A stretch of 64,000 nt of DNA from JAOTWJ01 sp036398175 (lineage in GTDB: Bacteria > Gemmatimonadota > Gemmatimonadetes > Gemmatimonadales > GWC2-71-9): the NCBI GenBank assembly GCA_036398175.1, contig DASWHL010000037.1, positions 94,552-158,551 of the forward strand, in the 5' to 3' direction. The notes under the pieces are model-generated. The model saw nothing but the letters and a program-made list of their open reading frames with translations. It did not search any database and was not told where the DNA came from. Every line of letters starts with the position of its first letter. The first letter of the stretch is position 1. Shown here one piece after another: positions 57,044-64,000 of the stretch. A program made the position numbers and the translations under genes.

Positions 57044-58260
57044 TGCTGATCGGCGAGATCATCCTGGTGGCGCTCGGCGCCATCCGGGCGAACAAGCTGC
57101 GCTCGCTGCTCACCATGCTCGGCATCGTGATCGGCGTCGGCGCGGTCATCACGATGGTCGCCCTGGGCTCGGGCGCCCAGAAGGCCGTCCAGGACCAGAT
57201 CGAGCGGCTGGGCACGAACCTGCTCACGATCTACCCCGGCCAGTCGTTCATGCACGGCGTCGCCAGCGGCGAACGCGTGAGCCTCACGATGGACGACGCC
57301 AAGGCGCTCGAGAACACGAGCCCCGTCATCGCCAACGTGGTGCCCGAGATTGCCGGCAACCAGCAGGTGAAGTACGGCAACCAGAACATCAACGTGAACG
57401 TGAACGGCACGACGCCCAACTTCCTGCGCGTGCAGAACTACGCGCTGATCGCGGGCCGCATGTTCACGACGGGGGACGACGAGGCGCGCCGCCGGGTGGC
57501 GGTGCTGGGCGGCGGCGTTCCCGAGATGCTCGGCAGCAACGGCCCGGCCATGATCGGCCAGACCATTCAGATCAGGGGCATCCCGTTCGAGATCATCGGC
57601 CTGCTGGCCGAGAAGGGCATGTCGAGCGGGTTCGGGGGCAACCCGGACGAGCAGATCCTGATCCCGCTCCAGACGGCGCGGTATCGGGTGGTGGGCCGCG
57701 ACCGGCTGCGGTCGTTGACCGTCGAGGTCAGCCATCCGGATTCGGTGAACGTCGCCATGCTCGAGATCGAGCAGGCCCTGCGCAGCGCGCACGGAATCCG
57801 GCCCGGCGGCGACAACGATTTCCAGATCCGGAACCGCAGCGAGTTCCTCTCCACGTTCGAGGAGACCACCCGGACGTTCACGTTCCTGCTCGCGGGCATC
57901 GCGGCCGTGAGTCTCCTCGTGGGCGGGATCGGCATCATGAACATCATGCTCGTCTCCGTCACCGAGCGCACGCGGGAGATCGGGGTCCGGAAGGCGTTGG
58001 GCGCCACGCGGCGGAGCATCCTGTTCCAGTTCGTGGTGGAGGCCCTCGTGCTGTGCCTGATGGGCGGCGTGATCGGCATCCTGGTGGGCGCGGGCGGGGC
58101 CCTGGCGCTCTCCCGGCTCGCCAACTGGAACACGCTGATCTCGCCGGGCGCCGTGGTGCTGGCCATCGCGTTCAGCGCTGGCGTCGGGCTGTTCTTCGGC
58201 ATCTGGCCGGCGCAGCGCGCGGCGCGGCTGGATCCCATCCAGGCGCTGCGGTACGAGTAG
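57043..58260 (+). CDS. MacB-like ABC transporter permease
   Basis: 405 residues. One N-terminal membrane helix (RANKLRSLLTMLGIVIGVGAVI), a periplasmic domain (about 45-280) and three C-terminal helices with GGIGIMNIMLVSVTERTREIG, VRKALGATR and PAQRAARLDPIQALRYE. This is the FtsX/MacB permease fold without a fused ATPase; the ATPase comes from 54783. It pumps a substrate such as a peptide, toxin or lipid outward with the adaptor and TolC. It ends the run. Confidence 0.92.
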   Translation: MLIGEIILVALGAIRANKLRSLLTMLGIVIGVGAVITMVALGSGAQKAVQDQIERLGTNLLTIYPGQSFMHGVASGERVSLTMDDAKALENTSPVIANVVPEIAGNQQVKYGNQNINVNVNGTTPNFLRVQNYALIAGRMFTTGDDEARRRVAVLGGGVPEMLGSNGPAMIGQTIQIRGIPFEIIGLLAEKGMSSGFGGNPDEQILIPLQTARYRVVGRDRLRSLTVEVSHPDSVNVAMLEIEQALRSAHGIRPGGDNDFQIRNRSEFLSTFEETTRTFTFLLAGIAAVSLLVGGIGIMNIMLVSVTERTREIGVRKALGATRRSILFQFVVEALVLCLMGGVIGILVGAGGALALSRLANWNTLISPGAVVLAIAFSAGVGLFFGIWPAQRAARLDPIQALRYE

Positions 58261-58497
58261 GGCGGACCCGCTCCCGCCACCTCACGGCCGCCGGCGGTCC
58301 CCCGCCCCCTGCCACACCACACGGCGGACGCCCTCCATCCTGCCCTGCCACCCGGCGGGCGGGGCGGGCGGTGCTGATTCGGTTGCGTCTCCCCCGGACT
58401 GGCTCCCGGTGCCTGCTCACTTGACCCGACCGCCCCCCGAATCGAGCTTCCAGGGAGAGTGCCTCCATGCCACCGAAGGGGTGAGTCAGGGATCCCT

Positions 58498-60222
58498 GTG
58501 TCGTTCGACCGCTTCGTTCGACAACGCGTTCGGCTCACACTCACGGCGCTGGCTGGTGCCGCGGCGGGGTTGACGTGTGCCGAGAGCGTCGCCCCCGATC
58601 TCGTCGTTCCCATTCAGATCGTGGCGACACCGGACCGTGACACACTCCGGCTCGCCGACTCGCTCGTCCTTGTCGTTCGCAGCGACAGCCTGACGCCGCT
58701 CGGCGTCCTCTGGATCATCGAGCCGCGCGCGGACTCGATCCGCGGCGACACGCTGGTGTACCGCCCCTCGGCGGCCGGCACGGAGTACGTGCGTGCACTC
58801 GCGAGGTTCCCCGGCGAGCGATTCGGCAGCACGGCGCGCCGCGTCGTGGTCCTGCCCAACGCCGCCCCGATCATCGCCATTCAGGTGTCCGGCGGCGCTG
58901 TGGCGCGCGTGCCGCTGGGCGACACGATCGAGCTCATCGCGGAGGTTGCGGACCCCGACGGCCAAGTCGTCAGCGCGGAGGCACGCCGGTGGTATCTCGA
59001 GGATCCCACCGATGGCGCCTCCGAAGCACTCATCGGTACCGGTGATACGTTGCGATTCCCCGTGACCGCGGTCAGGGTCTTGCGGTTTCACCTGATCGTG
59101 ACGGACGCAGCCGGCGCGCGCACCCACGCATGGTACTCGTGCGAGGGGTACGATCCGGTGACGCCGTGGCGCTGGCGCACGCGTGTCTCCAGCTCGTGGG
59201 TGACCTGGGTCGCCAGGCACCCCGCCGGTCTGCTTCTCGCCCTTGCTCCTTACTCCGGCCTGGGCCACACGGTGGTGGCGTTGACCGACAGCGGTATCAG
59301 ACTATGGGCCTTGGGCACCCAACTCACCGGAACGCCGGTGGCGGTTGGAGATGACGCCGGCATCTACCAGAGCGGCACGAGTACGACCGGCACCGGGCAA
59401 CCCGAGACGAGAGCCATCAAGATCGATGCTGACGGATCCGAGATGTGGACCCTCCCTGGCGCCAGGGCTGTCGAGGGCCCCGCGCTCCTCCATGACGGTG
59501 GTGTCGCGATACCCAGGCTCCACGGTGTGCTCGTGGTCGAGCCGAACGGAAGTGAACGGTGGTCCGCCGCCATAGACTCGATTGGCGAAATCAGGGGTCT
59601 GAGCGTAGGTGGCGACTCGACGCTCTATGTCTTTGGATATACGGCACCCACGCCGCGTGCGAGCGTCTCCGCGTATACGCCGGCAGGAGCCTTGCGGTGG
59701 CGTTCGCTGCTCGGGACCGGCCTGACAACCAAGACCGCGATACCTGCCGATGACTCAACCCTGCTGGTGGGAGCGGACTCGCTCCACGCACTGCGTGCCG
59801 ATGGTTCCGTGCGCTGGTCGCGACCGGGCCGGTTCTCGCACCCGGCAATCGGGAACGGTCGCCTGTACTACGCGCTGGGCACCGACCTCGTTGCCGTCGC
59901 GCTGGCCACCGGCATGGAGGACTGGCGGATCACGCTGCCGGGGGGAGCCGGATACCCCATTCTCACGCTCGGGGGGGACGTCATCGTGCCGGTGGGAGCC
60001 ACAATCATGGGATTCGACGTAGCCTCAGGGAACGAGCGCTGGCGCCACGTGCTGGCCGGGCACCATACAGCTGCTCTGCTCCTGACCGATGGGGGCGACC
60101 TGATAGCGGGCGACGAGTTCGGATTCGTCGAGGCGATCCCCGCCGGTGCCGGTCCGCTCGCATCGGCATGGCCCATGCCATGGGCCGACGAGCGACGCAC
60201 CGGCAGAGCACGGCGCCCATGA
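58498..60222 (+). CDS. Beta-propeller (PQQ-like) lipoprotein, first of two
   Basis: 574 residues from GTG 58498 (AGGGA upstream). Lipobox LAGAAAGLTC, then an N-terminal region with repeated beta strands. From about residue 200 come repeated propeller blades (e.g. GHTVVALTDSGIRLWALGTQL, DSTLLVGADSLHALRADGSV, and GFDVASGNERWRHVLAGHH). The gene's end WPMPWADERRTGRA is the usual last blade. It is probably outer-membrane-anchored. A GTG at 58459 would give a longer, less likely N-terminus. The stop overlaps the next gene. Confidence 0.82.
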   Translation: MSFDRFVRQRVRLTLTALAGAAAGLTCAESVAPDLVVPIQIVATPDRDTLRLADSLVLVVRSDSLTPLGVLWIIEPRADSIRGDTLVYRPSAAGTEYVRALARFPGERFGSTARRVVVLPNAAPIIAIQVSGGAVARVPLGDTIELIAEVADPDGQVVSAEARRWYLEDPTDGASEALIGTGDTLRFPVTAVRVLRFHLIVTDAAGARTHAWYSCEGYDPVTPWRWRTRVSSSWVTWVARHPAGLLLALAPYSGLGHTVVALTDSGIRLWALGTQLTGTPVAVGDDAGIYQSGTSTTGTGQPETRAIKIDADGSEMWTLPGARAVEGPALLHDGGVAIPRLHGVLVVEPNGSERWSAAIDSIGEIRGLSVGGDSTLYVFGYTAPTPRASVSAYTPAGALRWRSLLGTGLTTKTAIPADDSTLLVGADSLHALRADGSVRWSRPGRFSHPAIGNGRLYYALGTDLVAVALATGMEDWRITLPGGAGYPILTLGGDVIVPVGATIMGFDVASGNERWRHVLAGHHTAALLLTDGGDLIAGDEFGFVEAIPAGAGPLASAWPMPWADERRTGRARRP

Positions 60223-61910
60223 GGCGGCTTTCGCGCCTTCTCGCCGTTTCGGTGCTGGCGTGCACCGATGCCACGGAGCCGGTTCCCCCTCCCGTCGAAG
60301 TCGCGATTCTGGCGCCCAGCCCCGACGAGGGCTACTACGAACTTGACCCCATCGTGCTCATCGGAGAGGCCGGCGCTTCCGACCTCGGGCCCCTCCCGGA
60401 CGATTCCCTCCTATGGACCTACGGCATCCAGGCGCTGGGCACGGGACGGCGGGTCGTGACGCGGGCCCGCGCCGGCCGTGAGCCCATCCTGCTCACCGCG
60501 CGGTATGGCCCGCGCACCACCCGCGCGACCCTCCTGATTGACGCCGCGCCCGACGGCCTCGGCCGGCTCCTGTGGACGGTGCCGCTGGACACGAATCAGG
60601 CCGACGCGCTGGCGTTGGATCCGACGTCGGGCACCCTGTACGCGCACGATCGGGACGGCGAGGTCGCGGTGGCCGTGGCGCTGGACGGCTCCGTGCGTTG
60701 GCGAAGCGAGCTGGGCATCTACGCGCAGCGCTCCCCGCCGGCCGTGGGCCCGGACGGCGCGCTGTTCTACGGGTACTGGGTGGGCCCTGCCGGTGGACCG
60801 AACAACAAGCCGGGCGGCGTACTTGCGCTCAACCCCGACGGCACGCGCCGATGGGTGTTCATCGCCGCCGAACACGGACCGGTGGGCAGCACGTACTACC
60901 ACTCGCACGGTGGTGTAGCGCTCGACGCCTCCGGGAACGTCTACTTGGCGACGGAAGAGAACGACTCACCGCTCTACGGGATCGCTCCGGATGGTTCGCT
61001 GCGGTGGCGGACCGCCACGCACACAACCGGCTACCTGTCGAGGTTCTGGAGCTACGCCACCCTGCTCACCGACTCGCTCGTCGGGTCGCCCCGCGTCGGC
61101 GATTCGCTGCCGGTCGTCGGAACGGAGGCCGGCGTCCAGCGATGGAGCGCGGCGATGGGGCCCAGCTACTTCTGCCTGCTCGCCCCCGCTGTCGGCGCCG
61201 ACGGCGCGGTCTACGTGTCAAAATGGCAAGACCCGGCGACCTTCGCCCCGGGGGTCGCTGCCTACAATCCGAGCGGCACCGTGCGCTGGACCCAACCGCT
61301 CCCCGTCCAGCCTCGCTCCGGAAGCCCCGTCGTCGGGGGTGATCGCCTGTACTTCGCCGCGCCGAATGGCGGGGTACTCGTGCTCACGATCAGCGGACTC
61401 ACCGAGGCCACGTGGGGACCGCCTCTCGCGGCATACTTCCACGACGGGATCACCTTGGCGGGCAAGGACGTCCTCTACGTAGCCGCGAACGACACCCTTC
61501 TGAGCTATGATCGCGCCGGGACCCGGCGGTTCGCAGTCCCCATTCCTCATCGCGTGTCTTCCGGCTGCTACGAGGCACAAGGCGGCCCGGTCGTAGGCCG
61601 AGACGGGACCATATACGTGCGGGCCTCCGACGGCGGCGTGATGGCCTTCCGCGATACCGTGGGCCCCGCGACGAGCGCCCCCTGGCCCACGCTCCAGGGC
61701 GACTTCACACGTCGCGGCCGACGGGCCACCGATGGGGCGAGCGGGCCGGCCGCGCTCACCGAGGCCACCGGACACGTCCTCTCAGCTCCCCGTGCCCCGG
61801 CGCTACATTTCGGCCGCCATGCGCCGCCTCCCCTTTTGCCTCGCACTGCTGACGGGCTGGACAGCAGCCCTCACCGCCCAGCCGGCCGTGTACCACGGCC
61901 GCACCGGTGA
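60219..61910 (+). CDS. Beta-propeller (PQQ-like) lipoprotein, second of two
   Basis: 563 residues from ATG 60219, overlapping the previous stop (ATGA). Lipobox LLAVSVLAC (Cys15). Propeller blades include SGTLYAHDRDGEVAVAVALD, DGALFYGYWVGPAGG and NPSGTVRWTQPLPV. The blade region ends with PWPTLQGDFTRRGRR, matching the C-terminus of the upstream paralog; then about 50 extra residues, with no homology I can see, run 92 bases into the next gene. The pair look like a duplication. Confidence 0.8.
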   Translation: MRRLSRLLAVSVLACTDATEPVPPPVEVAILAPSPDEGYYELDPIVLIGEAGASDLGPLPDDSLLWTYGIQALGTGRRVVTRARAGREPILLTARYGPRTTRATLLIDAAPDGLGRLLWTVPLDTNQADALALDPTSGTLYAHDRDGEVAVAVALDGSVRWRSELGIYAQRSPPAVGPDGALFYGYWVGPAGGPNNKPGGVLALNPDGTRRWVFIAAEHGPVGSTYYHSHGGVALDASGNVYLATEENDSPLYGIAPDGSLRWRTATHTTGYLSRFWSYATLLTDSLVGSPRVGDSLPVVGTEAGVQRWSAAMGPSYFCLLAPAVGADGAVYVSKWQDPATFAPGVAAYNPSGTVRWTQPLPVQPRSGSPVVGGDRLYFAAPNGGVLVLTISGLTEATWGPPLAAYFHDGITLAGKDVLYVAANDTLLSYDRAGTRRFAVPIPHRVSSGCYEAQGGPVVGRDGTIYVRASDGGVMAFRDTVGPATSAPWPTLQGDFTRRGRRATDGASGPAALTEATGHVLSAPRAPALHFGRHAPPPLLPRTADGLDSSPHRPAGRVPRPHR

Positions 61911-64000
61911 CCGGGCCGTCGCCATCCCCCGCCTCGACGCCGCCGTAACCATCGACGGCAGCCTCGACGAGTCGGTCTGGCGCTCGGCGGCCCTGCTCAC
62001 CGGCTTCTCCCAGTACCAGCCCGTAGACGGCCGCCCCGCCGAGGACTCGACCGAGGTCCTCGTCTGGTACACCGCGCACGCCATCTACTTCGGGATCCGC
62101 GCCCACGAGCGCCACGGCGACATCCGCGCGACGCTCGCCGACCGCGACAAGATTGACACCGACGACTACGTGCAGATCCTGCTCGACACCTTCAACGACC
62201 GGCGCCGTGCCTACGTCGTTGGCGTGAACCCGCTCGGCGTCCAGGCCGACGGCATCCGCACCGAAGGCGGCTTCGGGAGCGCCGGCGGCCGTGGCGGCGA
62301 CTTCAGCGGCCGGTTCGAGAACGTGGACATGAACCCCGATTTCACGTTCGAGTCGCGCGGCCGCATCACGCCTACGGGCTACGAGGTGGAGGTACGGATC
62401 CCCTTCCGGAGCCTGCGCTTTCCCGGCACGGATCCCCAGGCCTGGTCCATCAACATCATCCGCAAAGTCCAGCACTCGGCCTATCAGGACACCTGGACGC
62501 CCGCCGTCCGCGCGAGCGCGTCCTTCCTGACCCAATCCGGCACGCTGGAAGGGCTGACCGGCTTGAGCCGTGGCCTCGTGCTGAGCCTGAACCCGTTCAC
62601 CACCGGGCGCCTGGAGGGCACCCCCGACTCGCTGGGCACCTGGGCGTACGACGCGACGCCCGAGGTGGGCCTCAACGCCTCGTGGGGCATCACCTCGAAC
62701 CTCACCCTCGACGCGACCGTCAATCCGGACTTCTCGCAGGTCGAGGCGGACGTGGCCCAGGTCACCGTGAACGAGCGGTTCGCCCTCTTCTTTCCCGAGA
62801 AGCGACCGTTCTTCCTCGAGGGGATCGAGCTGTTCAACACGCCCAACTCGCTCATCTACACGCGGCGGATCGCGGAGCCGCTGGGCGGCCTCAAGCTCAC
62901 CGGCAAGGTGGCCGGAACGAGCGTGGCCCTGCTCTCCGCCGTGGACGACAAGCGGGTCTCGGCCACAGGGGAGGATTACCCCGTCGTCAACGCGCTGCGG
63001 CTCCGCCGCGACCTCGGGGACCAGTCCACCGTAGGGCTCGCGTACACGGATCGGATCGAGAACGGCGCGTTCAACCGGGTGATCGGGGGCGACGTGCGTA
63101 TCGTGTTCGCCCGGCTCTACTACCTCGAAGTGCAGGGCGCCAACAGCTGGACCGGCGGGGACGGCACGGTAGCCGCGCCGCTGTGGGAGGCGACGGTGGA
63201 TCGCACGGGCCGCTCGTTCGGCTTCCACTATCGGATTCAAGGCATCGCGCCGGGGTTCCGGACGGACGTGGGCTTCGTGCCGCGCACCGACGTCGTGACG
63301 CCGAGCATCACGAACCGATTCTCGTTCTACGGCGGGCCGGGGGCCCTCATCGAGCAGTGGACCAATTTCGTCCGACTGGAAGGCCTCTGGGACTACGACG
63401 CGTTCTTCGACGGCGGCGGCATCCTGGAGAGCCAGGCGGGTGTCACGAGCTTCTTCACGATCCGGAACGGCTGGGGCGCGCGGATCACGCCCCAGTGGTC
63501 CACCGTACGGTTCGAGCCCGATGACTACGCCGACTATTTCGTGGATGCGGGGGCGGACACGGTGCCGTTCACGCTGCCGGACCGACTCACGAATCTCCGG
63601 CAGGTAAACGTGAGCGGCAACACGCCCCAGGGAGCCCTGACCGCCAGCGCGTCCTTGACCGTTGGCACGATGGCGGCGTTCTTCGAGCCCGCGGCCGCCA
63701 GTGGCCTGTCCGGCAACGCCGGCGTCACCTGGCGGCCCACCGACCAGCTCCGGATCGAGGGGCGCTACGTCTACTCGCGGCTCACCCGGGAGCGCGACGG
63801 CACCCGCCTGTCCACCGCGCACATCCCCCGACTCAAGCTGGAATACCAGCTCTCACGGTCCATTTTCGTGCGGTTCGTGGGCCAATATGCGGCGCAGGAA
63901 ACCGACGACCGGCGCGACCCCGTCACGGATCGGCCGATTCTCACGCCGAACGACGACGGCGTGCTCGAGCCCGCTTTGGCCCGGACCGAGAACGACCTGC
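61819..64000 (+). CDS. DUF5916-family outer-membrane protein, 5' part (3' end outside window)
   Basis: About 727 residues of an open frame that runs off the right edge. A signal peptide (ending TAALTAQP) precedes a carbohydrate-binding-like N-terminal domain (about 40-230; IDGSLDESVWRSA, YFGIRAHERHGDI, DDYVQILLDTFND) and then a DUF5916 outer-membrane barrel (about 240 on; LTLDATVNPDFSQVEADV, FFPEKRPFFLEGIELFN). Such proteins are common in soil bacteria with strong secretion; the ligand is unknown. Starts at ATG 61819, inside the previous gene's tail. Confidence 0.9.
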   Translation, partial: MRRLPFCLALLTGWTAALTAQPAVYHGRTGDRAVAIPRLDAAVTIDGSLDESVWRSAALLTGFSQYQPVDGRPAEDSTEVLVWYTAHAIYFGIRAHERHGDIRATLADRDKIDTDDYVQILLDTFNDRRRAYVVGVNPLGVQADGIRTEGGFGSAGGRGGDFSGRFENVDMNPDFTFESRGRITPTGYEVEVRIPFRSLRFPGTDPQAWSINIIRKVQHSAYQDTWTPAVRASASFLTQSGTLEGLTGLSRGLVLSLNPFTTGRLEGTPDSLGTWAYDATPEVGLNASWGITSNLTLDATVNPDFSQVEADVAQVTVNERFALFFPEKRPFFLEGIELFNTPNSLIYTRRIAEPLGGLKLTGKVAGTSVALLSAVDDKRVSATGEDYPVVNALRLRRDLGDQSTVGLAYTDRIENGAFNRVIGGDVRIVFARLYYLEVQGANSWTGGDGTVAAPLWEATVDRTGRSFGFHYRIQGIAPGFRTDVGFVPRTDVVTPSITNRFSFYGGPGALIEQWTNFVRLEGLWDYDAFFDGGGILESQAGVTSFFTIRNGWGARITPQWSTVRFEPDDYADYFVDAGADTVPFTLPDRLTNLRQVNVSGNTPQGALTASASLTVGTMAAFFEPAAASGLSGNAGVTWRPTDQLRIEGRYVYSRLTRERDGTRLSTAHIPRLKLEYQLSRSIFVRFVGQYAAQETDDRRDPVTDRPILTPNDDGVLEPALARTENDL

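Noticed and set aside
58421..58449. Promoter TTGACC / GAGCTT ahead of the first propeller lipoprotein
   Set aside because: The -10 matches only two of six positions.
61756..63822. 688-residue minus-strand frame opposite the DUF5916 gene
   Set aside because: Shadow; the plus-strand frame has a signal peptide and clear family motifs.

Overview
This window is a contiguous, GC-rich (about 70%) piece of a Gram-negative bacterial chromosome. It has about 57 protein genes and no insertion sequence, integrase, CRISPR array, rRNA or tRNA that I can see. The best taxonomic guess is Gemmatimonadota, by inference only. Supporting signs are many secreted proteins and lipoproteins with signal peptides ending in ...AQ, a fused E2-E1 (Kgd-type) 2-oxoglutarate dehydrogenase, a DUF5916 outer-membrane protein, an OPT transporter, and menaquinone-type UbiE. 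Gene starts overlap upstream stops very often (ATGA or GTGA), so operons are easy to read.

Layout. 1-8.5 kb: a 5'-truncated VWA gene, ubiE, kgd, two membrane proteins and a histone-deacetylase-like protein with a C-terminal extension. 8.6-14.0 kb: an amidohydrolase, YggU, a small 4-TM protein, and a minus-strand series polyphosphate:AMP phosphotransferase - lipoprotein - alkyltransferase-like protein - outer-membrane barrel. 14.0-21.4 kb: a methionine/one-carbon region. A promoter, a SAM-II riboswitch and an intrinsic terminator precede metH, which is translationally coupled to a bifunctional homocysteine methyltransferase/methylene-THF reductase; a separate MetF-like gene lies nearby. 21.5-29.1 kb: a short-chain dehydrogenase, a large MscS channel, and a DERA-like deoC beside a two-domain ALDH16-like aldehyde dehydrogenase. 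29.2-32.0 kb: four coupled genes that look like a GspH-I-J-K minor pseudopilin set without the rest of the machine.

32.1-38.4 kb: an acyl-CoA dehydrogenase, then peptide-use genes (PepD, an OPT transporter with a good sigma-70 promoter, a solitary PqqD, an M42 aminopeptidase). 38.4-42.9 kb: two paralogous HEAT-repeat proteins divergent from a secreted M28 peptidase with a PDZ domain. 42.9-47.2 kb: an fRMsr-like GAF protein, an alpha/beta hydrolase, PolX and endonuclease III. 47.4-52.1 kb: small unknown proteins, a GT39-type glycosyltransferase, AsnB and an HD-domain protein. 52.2-58.3 kb: a seven-gene run coding for an ECF sigma factor, a short membrane protein, a Spy/CnrX-like periplasmic protein, TolC, an ABC ATPase, a MacA-like adaptor and a MacB-like permease. 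58.5-64.0 kb: two tandem beta-propeller lipoproteins and a DUF5916 protein cut by the window edge.

The observations most worth following are the SAM-II/terminator leader of metH, the DERA plus ALDH16 pairing (both resembling the animal enzymes), the sigma/sensor/MacAB-TolC operon that resembles cnrYXH but drives a different pump type, and a set of short-period, often inverted, repeats found both between and inside genes.
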